From JAVMKJ01 sp031732875 (GTDB lineage Bacteria; Pseudomonadota; Gammaproteobacteria; Competibacterales; Competibacteraceae), in contig JAVMKL010000276.1 of the NCBI GenBank assembly GCA_031732875.1, positions 10,647 through 74,646 on the forward strand: DNA of 64,000 nucleotides, given 5' to 3'. Below are positions 53,802 to 60,494 of this stretch, piece by piece. Position 1 is the first letter of the stretch. Each line of letters starts with the position of its first letter. The position numbers and the translations under genes were made by a program. The notes below the pieces were generated by a model. It saw only the letters and a program-made list of their open reading frames with translations. It was not told the DNA's origin and did no database searches.

Positions 53802-54488
53802 TCACGCCAGACCGCCGAGCCGGACGTAGAGCCGGCAACCGGCGTCCGAATGCAACGCCCCGGCGTCGCCGGGTGGGTAGCGCAGCCAGCCGCCCGCCCC
53901 CAGGACGCCGTCCTCGTCGCTCAATTCCCCCGCCAGGATAAAGATTTCCTCGCCGCCGGGATGGCCGAGCCGGGGGCGTCCGGCGCCCGGCGCCCAGCGT
54001 TCCAGGCGCACCCGCTCGGGATGGCCCGCCCGGGCCTGGAGAACTTGCGTTTCGATGCCCGGCGCCGGGCCGGGCGACCACGACCCGGTCGTGGTATCCA
54101 GCACCACGCGCGGGCGATCGGTTCCGGGGTACTGGCGCAGGCGCACGAACAACAGACAGCCGGTCGCGGACCGGGGGGCGTGACGGCTGCCGTCCGGATT
54201 GAGCAGGTAGGTTCCGGCCGGATACGCGCCGTGCTCGTCGGCAAACACCCCTTCCAGGACCAGGATTTCCTCGCCTTCCGGATGGACGTGCGGCCGGAAG
54301 GCGCCGCCCGGCGCGTAGCGCACCAGGCTGGTGACCGGGCCGTGCTCGCCGCCGACCCGGTACAGCGGCCGGCGCCAGACCGTGCCGCTGGGGCTGGCTT
54401 CCCAGGCCAGGACGGCGGTATCGACCCGCGCCCGCGCGCGCACGTCCGCATGGCGGTCGGGCAGGGCGTCGTCGGCCGGCGCGCTCAT
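53802..54488 (-). CDS. double-cupin domain protein (ChrR-like)
   Basis: 228 residues with two repeated cupin domains (about 25-115 and 125-225). The first has the metal-binding pattern GGAFRPHVHPEGEEILVLEG and the second RLGHPGGEEIFILAGELSDE, the ChrR cupin arrangement also found in anti-sigma factors and dioxygenase-like proteins. The ATG at 54488 overlaps the stop of the resolvase gene by 4 bp, so the two are translationally coupled and probably travel together. The reaction, if any, is unknown. Very GC-rich (arginine, proline, alanine). Confidence 0.82.
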   Translation of the reverse strand: MSAPADDALPDRHADVRARARVDTAVLAWEASPSGTVWRRPLYRVGGEHGPVTSLVRYAPGGAFRPHVHPEGEEILVLEGVFADEHGAYPAGTYLLNPDGSRHAPRSATGCLLFVRLRQYPGTDRPRVVLDTTTGSWSPGPAPGIETQVLQARAGHPERVRLERWAPGAGRPRLGHPGGEEIFILAGELSDEDGVLGAGGWLRYPPGDAGALHSDAGCRLYVRLGGLA

Positions 54489-55057
54489 GGCGCACCCGGT
54501 TCCGTCCGCGCCCCGGCCGGCAGCCAGCGGTACAGGGTCGGCACCGACACCCCCAGGTTGTGGGCCACGTCCTTGGGCGGCATCCCGCCGCCCAGCAGCG
54601 CGCGGACCGATTCCAGCTTGCCGGCGGTCATCCGCCGCCGCCGGCCCCCGACCCGGCCCCGCTGGCGGACGGCGGCCAGGCTGGCTTGGGTGCGCTCGAC
54701 GATCAGCTCCCGCTCCATCTGGGCGAGCGAGGCCATGAGGTGGAAGAAGAACCGCCCGGCCGGGGTGGTGGTGTCGATGCCGTCGGTCAGGCTTTTGAAC
54801 TGCACCCCGCGCCCGGCCAGGTCCCCCACCAGATCGACCAGGCCCTTGACCGAGCGCCCCAGCCGGTCCAGCTTCCAGATCACCAGCACGTCCCCGGCCC
54901 GCAGGTGCGAGAGCGTCGCCGCCAGCCCCGGCCGCTGGGTCTGGGTCCCGGACGCCCGGTCGCTGAAGAGCCGCTCGCACCCCGCCTGGATCAGGGCGTC
55001 GCGTTGCAGGTCGAGCGATTGCTCCTGGGTGGACACGCGGGCGTAACCGATCAGCAT
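54485..55057 (-). CDS. serine recombinase/resolvase, first type
   Basis: 190 residues. Resolvase catalytic domain with the nucleophile Ser in IGYARVSTQEQSLDLQRDAL, the Arg in VIWKLDRLGRSVKGLVDLV, and the DGIDTTTPAGRFFFHLMASL and MERELIVERTQASLAAVRQR blocks. A C-terminal helix-turn-helix follows (DVAHNLGVSVPTLYRWLPAG). It performs site-specific cleavage and strand exchange at res sites; candidate sites lie just upstream (55071-55206). It differs from the two recombinase copies at 57 and 63 kb. Confidence 0.92.
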   Translation of the reverse strand: MLIGYARVSTQEQSLDLQRDALIQAGCERLFSDRASGTQTQRPGLAATLSHLRAGDVLVIWKLDRLGRSVKGLVDLVGDLAGRGVQFKSLTDGIDTTTPAGRFFFHLMASLAQMERELIVERTQASLAAVRQRGRVGGRRRRMTAGKLESVRALLGGGMPPKDVAHNLGVSVPTLYRWLPAGARTEPGAP

Positions 55058-55070
55058 GGGGAACCCTCCG

Positions 55071-55206
55071 GCATTCTCGAAACTCAACGTGGATTGTAAT
55101 GGTGAGAATAGAGTTTCGAGCATGATTTTTGAGAATGCGGATGCCCGGTTTTGCGTCGTTTCGGGCGCCGGGCCGGACCGTTCTCGAAAACGACCGTTAT
55201 CGAGAA
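55071..55206. repeat. cluster of nested inverted repeats, candidate res site
   Basis: GCATTCTC (55071-55078) pairs with GAGAATGC (55131-55138). Inside it CTCGAAACTC (55076-55085) pairs with GAGTTTCGAG (55111-55120). A further TTCTCGA (55191-55197) pairs with TCGAGAA (55200-55206). The TTCTCGA core in several positions just upstream of the resolvase is the pattern of multi-subsite resolvase binding. Confidence 0.6.
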
Positions 55207-55295
55207 TAGCCACCGCCACTGAGGATCGTTGGATTTTTCGCCAACTCTATATGAACCCCAAAATTCGCAAAACAAACTATTGGAGACCCTGCCCG

Positions 55296-55590
55296 ATGAA
55301 TGCCTGGAATTCGAAACGCCGGCAACGGCAAGCGGCGTTGGTTCGGATTTGGCGACCATGGGGAACGGTCAACCGGGCCGAAAACTGAGGACGAAAAGCG
55401 GAAGGTGAGCCGGAACGCTTTCAAAGGCGGCTGGCGCCCTCAACTGCGCGAACTGGGGTGGGCGATGCGGGAACAGCGAAAGCTGCTCGACGCCTGGCGC
55501 TGCTGGCCTGTTCCGGTTGCGGCGGGGAGCAGGCGGCGCTGCTGCTGTAGCTGTTACGTTCCGGAGAATCCAACCATTGAAGCGTTCGCT
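55296..55590 (+). pseudogene. frameshifted gene of a short STGPKT-motif family
   Basis: From ATG 55296 the frame reads MNAWNSKRRQRQAALVRIWR then goes off frame and stops at 55388. One frame over, the sequence continues as GERSTGPKTEDEKRKVSRNA and FKGGWRPQLRELGWAMREQR. The two parts fit one protein if a single base indel near 55355-55365 is undone. Short proteins with an STGP(K/R)T motif followed by a K/R-rich NAxKGG stretch occur as families in some environmental bacterial genomes; function unknown. The 3' end of the pseudogene cannot be fixed. Confidence 0.55.
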
Positions 55591-55673
55591 TTTCCCGTTA
55601 GAGATGATCGGGTTAACCCTCTCATCAAACCCCGCCAAAGCGGAGCTTGATTCGGTTCGTGTGAATCTTTCGT

Positions 55674-56510
55674 TCAGACTGCCGCTGCTGCCTGCTTCGA
55701 TTGGGGGGCGGGCGCGTTACCGATGAACCACATCAACCCACCGATCAGCAGCAACGTGGCAAGGTAGAACGCGACTTGCATCCCGGCGGGCCGGTCGTTA
55801 TAACCGGCTAGCACATGCAGGATTTGGCCGGGCAAGCTGCGGTCGGACAGGATCGCTGAAGTGTCCCATAACGGTTGCCGCCAAGCGGGCAGCCAGTCGG
55901 CCTGAATCAGGAAACCGGCGGCTTGCGCGGCCATACCCGCCGCCAGCAACACGATCAACCCGCTGGTGACCGCGAACAGATGTCGGGTGGGAATGCGCAA
56001 CAGGCCCAGATACAACGCCAACCCCACCGCCACGCCCGCCAGCAGACCGAGCGCGCCGCCGCCCAGCATGGACATCGCCGCATCGCCGCCGGCGGCGATG
56101 CCATACAAGAACAACACGACTTCAGAACCTTCGCGCAACACCGCCAGACTGACGACGGTGGCCAAAGCAAGCAGAGGCTGTTCGCCGGTGCGGACCCGAT
56201 GACCGACCGCTTTCATTTGGTGCGCCAATTCCCGCCCGTGGCGACCCATCCAGACGTTATGCCAGCCGAGCATCACGACGGCGGCAAACAATAGGCTGGC
56301 GTTGAACACTTCCTGACCCATGCCGGCTGCGGTCTCGGCGATCCCCCGCGCGAACGCCGCCACCAATGTGGAGCCAAACAGACCCGCGGCGATCCCGCCG
56401 CCAACCCACCAGCCGCGTCCGGTCACCCCCCGGGTGGCCGCCAACACGATGCCGATCACCAGCGCCGCTTCCAGCACTTCACGGAATACGATGACGAGCG
56501 TACCGATCAT
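55674..56510 (-). CDS. FTR1 family iron permease
   Basis: 278 residues with seven membrane segments. The two REXXE iron-passage motifs are FREVLE (Arg10-Glu14) and LREGSEVV near residue 127. These proteins move iron across the inner membrane, usually after oxidation or with a periplasmic partner. The gene for a periplasmic cupredoxin-like protein lies 18 bp upstream on the same strand, and a Fur-box-like site precedes that gene, so this is an iron uptake operon related to FtrABCD/EfeUOB-type systems. Confidence 0.93.
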   Translation of the reverse strand: MIGTLVIVFREVLEAALVIGIVLAATRGVTGRGWWVGGGIAAGLFGSTLVAAFARGIAETAAGMGQEVFNASLLFAAVVMLGWHNVWMGRHGRELAHQMKAVGHRVRTGEQPLLALATVVSLAVLREGSEVVLFLYGIAAGGDAAMSMLGGGALGLLAGVAVGLALYLGLLRIPTRHLFAVTSGLIVLLAAGMAAQAAGFLIQADWLPAWRQPLWDTSAILSDRSLPGQILHVLAGYNDRPAGMQVAFYLATLLLIGGLMWFIGNAPAPQSKQAAAAV

Positions 56511-56528
56511 CTCTCGACCCTCCCAACC

Positions 56529-56870
56529 CTACTGGGCAACGAATCGGCCTTTGGCGGTTTTTTCATGGAACTCGCCGATGAAGTCATAGCTGCCCGGTTG
56601 CAGCGGCCCGACGTTCAGGGTGGCCCGCTGCTTGCCGGCGACAACTTTTTCCAGCTTCAGCGCGGGGCTCTCAAATTCTTCCGAAGTCGCATCTTGATTG
56701 TCCACGACCAACTTGAATTTCTGGTTGGCCGGCACTTGCAGTGCGTTCGGCTCGAAACGATGATCCTTGATGACCAGCAGATATATAGGAGTTTCTTGCG
56801 CGCGGACGGATTGATAGCCCGATCCTGCAAGCAGAGCGACCATAGCGAGCACGGTAAAATGGCGTTTCAT
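56529..56870 (-). CDS. cupredoxin-like periplasmic protein of the FTR1 operon
   Basis: 113 residues with a Sec signal peptide (MKRHFTVLAMVALLAGSGYQ, cleavage near VRA). The mature part is a cupredoxin_1-type beta barrel: IYLLVIKDHRFEPNALQVPA, QKFKLVVDNQDATSEEFESP and GPLQPGSYDFIGEFHEKTAK. The usual copper-binding Cys is not present, so it may bind another ion or only deliver iron, like EfeO-type cupredoxin domains. It is the first gene of the operon with FTR1. Confidence 0.85.
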   Translation of the reverse strand: MKRHFTVLAMVALLAGSGYQSVRAQETPIYLLVIKDHRFEPNALQVPANQKFKLVVDNQDATSEEFESPALKLEKVVAGKQRATLNVGPLQPGSYDFIGEFHEKTAKGRFVAQ

Positions 56871-56905
56871 CGGTGAGGGAACCTCGGTAGCGTCGGTTAC
56901 CGTTC

Positions 56906-56924
56906 AAATGATAACCATTCTTAT
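56906..56924 (-). promoter_or_regulatory. Fur-box-like operator of the iron uptake operon
   Basis: The segment CAAATGATAACCATTCTT matches the AATGATAAxCATT centre of the Fur consensus. On the minus strand it overlaps a candidate promoter (TTCATA, 16 bp, TATCAT). It lies about 35-55 bp before the cupredoxin start. Iron-dependent repression is the natural expectation. Confidence 0.7.
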
Positions 56925-57000
56925 TTGAATATGAAATGGGTCTCTTGGCGGATCACCCTATGGGGAATAGGGCTCTATCGTGGGGCAAGCAAGCCTATCC

Positions 57001-57030
57001 CCGTGTCGAAACTCAAGAATTTTGACACGG
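57001..57030. repeat. inverted repeat at the left edge of the 57-64 kb segment
   Basis: CCGTGTC (57001-57007) and GACACGG (57024-57030) form a perfect 7-bp stem around an AT-rich loop whose AAA and TTT can extend it. It ends just before the DNA shared with the right-hand recombinase copy begins. Confidence 0.5.
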
Positions 57031-57031
57031 C

Positions 57032-57676
57032 TTCACGCCCCTGCTAAATCAACAGCCTGCTTGTGCCAGAAATCAGGGACAAAACAGGCTCATGAACATC
57101 GGCTATGCGCGAGTCTCGACTGAAGACCAGAACCCCGATTTACAGCTTGCCGCCTTGAAGAAGGTTGGATGCAAACATATCTTTATCGAGAAAGCTACGG
57201 GGGCGCATGTCCAGCGAGCGGAACTGACCCGCTGTCTCAAAACGCTCGCGGTAGGGGACACCCTCATCGTCTGGAAGCTCGACCGGCTGGGCCGCTCGCT
57301 GCGCGACTTGATCGGTCTGCTGGACGATCTGAAAGCGCGGGGCGTGGCCTTCCGCTCGCTCACGGAAGCGATTGACACCGTGACCCCAACAGGCCGCGCC
57401 ATGTGGCAAATGGTCGGGATACTGGCGGAATTGGAACGGTCGCTCATTCAGGAACGCACCCAAACGGGCCGCGCGGCGGCGATTGCTCGTGGGGTCAGGA
57501 TGGGCCGCAAGCCCAAACTATCGCCGCAACAGGTGGCCCATGCCCGGAAACTGATCGGACAGGGGGAACACCATGACACGGTAGCCCAATCGCTCAACGT
57601 GTCGCGGCGGACGCTGTATCGGGCGCTGCAGGGTTAACGGTTACTACGCTTTACACGCTGGCCCCGTGTATAGGAT
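57032..57676 (+). repeat. left copy of the recombinase-containing inverted repeat
   Basis: About 645 bp that recur in reverse orientation at 63222-63858. Similarity runs from about 60 bp before the recombinase ATG (shared GTGCCAGAAATCAGGGAC) to about 40 bp past its stop (shared CTGGCCCCGTG). The copies are diverged, not identical. Confidence 0.85.
57092..57637 (+). CDS. serine recombinase, second type, intact copy
   Basis: 181 residues of the Hin/resolvase type. The catalytic Ser is in IGYARVSTEDQNPDLQLAAL, the Arg in LIVWKLDRLGRSLRDLIGLL, and SLTEAIDTVTPTGRAMWQMV and LERSLIQERTQTGRAAAIAR follow. The C-terminal helix-turn-helix is HDTVAQSLNVSRRTLYRALQ. Length and layout are those of Tn3-type resolvases and DNA invertases. 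Its partner copy at 63257-63798 is inverted and frameshifted. It could act on sites next to both copies to invert or excise the DNA between them. Confidence 0.93.
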   Translation: MNIGYARVSTEDQNPDLQLAALKKVGCKHIFIEKATGAHVQRAELTRCLKTLAVGDTLIVWKLDRLGRSLRDLIGLLDDLKARGVAFRSLTEAIDTVTPTGRAMWQMVGILAELERSLIQERTQTGRAAAIARGVRMGRKPKLSPQQVAHARKLIGQGEHHDTVAQSLNVSRRTLYRALQG

Positions 57677-57689
57677 CAGGTCAAACTTG

Positions 57690-57721
57690 CTGTATAACTC
57701 CGCCGTCATGGAGTTATACAG
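57690..57721. repeat. perfect 12-bp hairpin before the AT-rich operon
   Basis: CTGTATAACTCC (57690-57701) and GGAGTTATACAG (57710-57721) are exact complements around GCCGTCAT. The arms contain GTATAAC and GTTATAC, which resemble integron core sites. It lies 53 bp after the recombinase stop and 49 bp before the next gene, so it may be a regulatory site, or a cassette boundary. Confidence 0.75.
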
Positions 57722-57769
57722 AAACCACATAATCACTTGTTTGGATATCTATCAGGTTGGGAAGAGCAA

Positions 57770-58201
57770 ATGACTGCAAAGAAAAAGTGGAAGATGAGCA
57801 AAGACCCTCTTTTTCGGGGCGACTCCAAGGAAAAGGTGTGTGTTCCTAATCCCCATGCGGATGATTCTATTGTTCGTCATGTAATGTATTTTGAGGGACC
57901 TGGTCGCGAAACACCGTATCTATCAACATCAGAGAACTACGAACTTGCTGAGAATTTTTCAAATGGGGCTGTCTGGGAAACTTTGGTGAAGATTGCGAAG
58001 GATGCGTCAGTCGGCCACATTGGCCGAACAGAGCTTTTGTCTCTAATGAAAGGTAACGGTAAAGGTAAAGTCAAATGGCCAAATCCATTTGAAGTGATGC
58101 AGGCTCGTCGCTATGTTGAGCAGTGGGGTGAACATTTGCTGGATTTTCGTAAGGTTGAAAATCCAGCAGCGGCGACGAAGAAAATATTTAAAAAATCATG
58201 A
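57770..58201 (+). CDS. hypothetical protein A of the AT-rich two-gene operon
   Basis: 143 residues from the ATG at 57770 (an upstream start at 57737 is possible). I do not recognise it. It is basic at both ends (KKKWKMSKDPLF; TKKIFKKS) and has conserved-looking motifs VRHVMYFEGPGRETPYLSTS and FSNGAVWETLVKIAKDASVG. It has no signal peptide or membrane segment. GC content and codon use are clearly lower than in the chromosomal genes, a sign of transfer. It overlaps the next gene by 4 bp (ATGA), so A and B are translationally coupled and probably act together. Confidence 0.75.
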   Translation: MTAKKKWKMSKDPLFRGDSKEKVCVPNPHADDSIVRHVMYFEGPGRETPYLSTSENYELAENFSNGAVWETLVKIAKDASVGHIGRTELLSLMKGNGKGKVKWPNPFEVMQARRYVEQWGEHLLDFRKVENPAAATKKIFKKS

Positions 58202-59064
58202 AACTCCATTCTTGTCAAAATTGCTGGTTTAATGGCCTTCAATATGGTGCTCTAGGTTTGCCAGTAGGGTATTGTTCTAGGCATAGAAAAATCTTGAATG
58301 CAGCAGACGTAACTACATGCAGCTTACATCTTCGTAAAGACCTAACTGTCCTTCGAGCCAAAGAAGTTTCTGAAATACACAAAAATCATTATTCTGCAGA
58401 GTTTGTTAGTCACATTGCTGATGGTAAACACCACGAAGCTGATGTCTCCGATAGTCAAAAAGATATAACTCATCTAAGAAAAGATCCTGTAGCGGATGTT
58501 GTTACCGACTATGGTGCACTAGGGTCTACTATAGAGTCATTGGCCCAGCTTAAGGCAATGCCGGGTGCGCGGGCAGAATTGGCAATGCTTAGCCTTGGGC
58601 GAGGATATATCAACAACTGCACATCAAGGAATGGCAGGTGGACTAGCGGGTTGCATTTATATTGGTGGAGTAGACGACGCTTGGCAGATATACCAGAAAT
58701 AGAGGTTGAAAATTTAAGGAGTGTTGGCGCAACACAACTATCGCGGCAGTCCGATCTAGTAGCTTGGTCGTTAATAATGCTGAGACTTACATTTATTGAT
58801 GATATAATTACTTATGCCAATCAGCAGAATGACCCACTAGGTAAAGTCAACAGCCTTACTGAGCAAGCAGCCTTAGCATTAGATACCTTTAACTTGCTAA
58901 CTTTAAGTAAATGGTTGAAGTCGGAAGCAGCCCCACAATTAGATGCTCGTCTATCTGCAACGCGCTATGCTGAACTGGCGAACGAGCTACGTTCAGAAAG
59001 GGAGGGCGCGGAAGCCCAACAATGCACTCCAGTGGACTCCGCTAATACTGCGCCGCTGAGTTAA
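58198..59064 (+). CDS. hypothetical protein B of the AT-rich two-gene operon
   Basis: 288 residues, function unknown. The N-terminus has a Cys-rich stretch, HSCQNCWFN, with further Cys in GYCSRHRK and TTCSLHL, likely a zinc-binding knuckle. The rest is helical: AELAMLSLGRGYINNCTSRN, SLIMLRLTFIDDIITYANQQ, ALDTFNLLTLSKWLKSEAAP, with a loose acidic C-terminus. AT-rich like gene A. Its end overlaps an attC-like site, the normal layout of an integron cassette gene. Zinc-finger plus helical domain and the coupling to A make a toxin-antitoxin or defence module conceivable, but nothing shows it. Confidence 0.75.
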   Translation: MKLHSCQNCWFNGLQYGALGLPVGYCSRHRKILNAADVTTCSLHLRKDLTVLRAKEVSEIHKNHYSAEFVSHIADGKHHEADVSDSQKDITHLRKDPVADVVTDYGALGSTIESLAQLKAMPGARAELAMLSLGRGYINNCTSRNGRWTSGLHLYWWSRRRLADIPEIEVENLRSVGATQLSRQSDLVAWSLIMLRLTFIDDIITYANQQNDPLGKVNSLTEQAALALDTFNLLTLSKWLKSEAAPQLDARLSATRYAELANELRSEREGAEAQQCTPVDSANTAPLS

Positions 59065-59073
59065 TCGTTATGT
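59014..59073 (+). other. attC-like integron recombination site 1
   Basis: R'' is GCCCAAC (59014-59020, perfect match to RYYYAAC) and R' is GTTATGT (59067-59073, one mismatch to GTTRRRY). Between them AATGCACTCCAGTGG and CCGCTGAG form the inverted arms, with an unpaired C in one arm (an extrahelical base, as in attC). About 60 bp long. It lies at the end of gene B and 26 bp before the HEPN-like gene. Confidence 0.65.
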
Positions 59074-59098
59074 TACAAACGGGAAAGGTTTCAGATTA

Positions 59099-59752
59099 AT
59101 GCATCCGCTCGAACACTTAACTCACCCAAACAGAGATGCGTTTGCAGCTGATCCATTCGGGTATGCAGCATCCGGTTGGCACAAATGGGAAAACGCATGC
59201 ATCGTTGCTGGTGTAAGCAGTTCATTCCAAGAAATGCCAACGGTAGAAGATTTGAAATCGCCAATCTTGTGGTTATGCCAAGCACACGCGTTGTCTGAGG
59301 CCGCAGTCAGTTTGGTTCGCAATGAACCCGTATTTGAATCGATGCCTGTAACAGTGCGCGGCGTTTGTGATTGCCAATACATGGGTGTTTCTTTGATGCT
59401 CGTGGGCTATAGCTTGGAAGTTTGCCTAAAGGGCTTTTCAATCATCAAAACAGGGGTGTCTTCGTTCAAAGGGAACGAGAAGGCATATAGGCATCATGAT
59501 CTTGTGCGGTTGTCACAACTTGTCCCTGATCTCACATCAAAAGACAAAGCGATCCTCGAAGCACTTACGCATTTTACCAAGTGGGCTGGGCGTTATCCCG
59601 ATCCAGGAACGAAATATTTTGCGCATACAGAGGAGATATTCCGCCTTTCAGAATCATATCAAATCACCGCAGGAGATGTTTTCCGCTTGGCAGCACGCAT
59701 TATGGGTATTGCGCAACAGTTGGTTTCGGATGGTGAGCAGAATGCCAGCTAA
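59099..59752 (+). CDS. HEPN-like hypothetical protein on a gene cassette
   Basis: 217 residues. The middle and C-terminal parts (SLEVCLKGFSIIKTG, YRHHDLVRLSQLVPDL, LEALTHFTKWAGRYPDPG) resemble HEPN-type helical proteins of the kind found with toxin-antitoxin and abortive infection systems. The catalytic RxxxxxH motif of HEPN RNases is not clear, so the family is tentative. The gene starts 26 bp after attC-like site 1 and its stop overlaps R'' of attC-like site 2, so it fills one cassette of about 733 bp (59068-59800). Single-gene cassettes carrying defence-type genes are common. Confidence 0.7.
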   Translation: MHPLEHLTHPNRDAFAADPFGYAASGWHKWENACIVAGVSSSFQEMPTVEDLKSPILWLCQAHALSEAAVSLVRNEPVFESMPVTVRGVCDCQYMGVSLMLVGYSLEVCLKGFSIIKTGVSSFKGNEKAYRHHDLVRLSQLVPDLTSKDKAILEALTHFTKWAGRYPDPGTKYFAHTEEIFRLSESYQITAGDVFRLAARIMGIAQQLVSDGEQNAS

Positions 59753-59806
59753 CAAATCGGTCAAACCCCGAACCCGCGCCCGCCGCCGCTTACCTCAGCG
59801 TTAAGC
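59747..59806 (+). other. attC-like integron recombination site 2
   Basis: R'' is AGCTAAC (59747-59753, one mismatch to RYYYAAC) and R' is GTTAAGC (59800-59806, perfect GTTRRRY). GGTCAA and TTACC arms pair with an unpaired C, and the inner part is a GC-rich palindrome-like stretch. 60 bp long. It begins inside the last codons of the HEPN-like gene. Confidence 0.7.
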
Positions 59807-60029
59807 TTTCAATGCTTGCAAACATGAGACCTTTCGGTACGATCTGTCTCATGTCACCGCGCGAAACGGTTCCCTTTTGCGCGGTCCAGCATGACGCTCT
59901 AACTCGTTGATCTGACAGGAGCCGAAAGGCGACAAAAGAGCCGTGCAAAATGATGACCTCCTGACTCGTCTATCGTTGCACCCCTTCGATTGATTCATGC
60001 TGTAACATAAAGATCGCAAAGTCATCCGT

Positions 60030-60053
60030 ATGTTATTACATTGGTAATAACAT
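60030..60053. promoter_or_regulatory. perfect palindrome upstream of the AbrB-type antitoxin gene
   Basis: ATGTTATTAC (60030-60039) and GTAATAACAT (60044-60053) are exact complements around ATTG. It ends 11 bp before the ATG at 60065 and is next to the ribosome binding site AGGAGG. This is the place and shape expected for an autoregulatory antitoxin operator. Confidence 0.7.
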
Positions 60054-60064
60054 AGGAGGTGAGC

Positions 60065-60292
60065 ATGGTTGAACTCAAGGTCCGCAAATTCGGCAATTCG
60101 TTGGGGGTGGTCCTGCCGAAAAGCGTTATCGACCGTCTGCACACGCGGGACGGGGAAGCCCTGTTTTTGATTGAAGCGCCGGATGGCAGTTATCGGCTGA
60201 CGCCTTACGATCCGACCTTCGAGCAAAAAATGGAGAAGGCCGAAGACATCATCAGCCGCTATCGCAACACGCTGCATGTCCTCGCGCAATGA
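60065..60292 (+). CDS. AbrB/MazE-type antitoxin-like DNA-binding protein
   Basis: 75 residues from the ATG at 60065 (with AGGAGG just upstream; the GTG at 60059 would add two residues). SpoVT-AbrB domain: VELKVRKFGNSLGVVLPKSV, IDRLHTRDGEALFLIE, then a short acidic and helical tail (EQKMEKAEDIISRYRNTLHV) that would bind a toxin. The palindrome at 60030-60053 is the probable operator. The gene behind it, overlapping by 4 bp, is truncated after about 13 codons, so this looks like an orphaned antitoxin. Confidence 0.85.
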   Translation: MVELKVRKFGNSLGVVLPKSVIDRLHTRDGEALFLIEAPDGSYRLTPYDPTFEQKMEKAEDIISRYRNTLHVLAQ

Positions 60293-60330
60293 CGGACTCG
60301 GTCTGGATCGAAGAGCGGGAAGAAGCGTAG
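60289..60330 (+). pseudogene. truncated toxin remnant (Doc/death-on-curing-like)
   Basis: ATG 60289 overlaps the antitoxin stop by 4 bp and reads MTDSVWIEEREEA then TAG. The MT-x-VWI start and its position after an AbrB-type antitoxin fit the death-on-curing (Fic/Doc) toxin family, whose members are about 120-130 residues. Only the first 13 codons remain. The family is a guess from this short piece. Confidence 0.45.
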
Positions 60331-60494
60331 ACAACACTGCGCACTTCGCGCAGAGCCAGCCTTGGGACGAGAGTCCGCAACCGGGCAACCTCGCTCTCAA
60401 CAGCACGCCACGCTGCTTCAACGAAAGTTGGCACGTCCTCCCGCCTGAGGCAATGCTGCCTCTGTACCAGCCCTGAAGTCGGTTTTTTGCATCC
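60331..60494. other. gap with no recognisable gene
   Basis: About 160 bp between the toxin remnant and the hydrolase remnant. A small hairpin (CTGCGC and GCGCAG near 60343-60357) is the only structure seen. The minus-strand reading has no conserved-looking protein. Confidence 0.4.

Noticed and set aside
60252..60434. Minus-strand 60-codon frame over the antitoxin end
   Set aside because: It overlaps the antitoxin and toxin remnant in antisense and shows no conserved motif or ribosome binding site.
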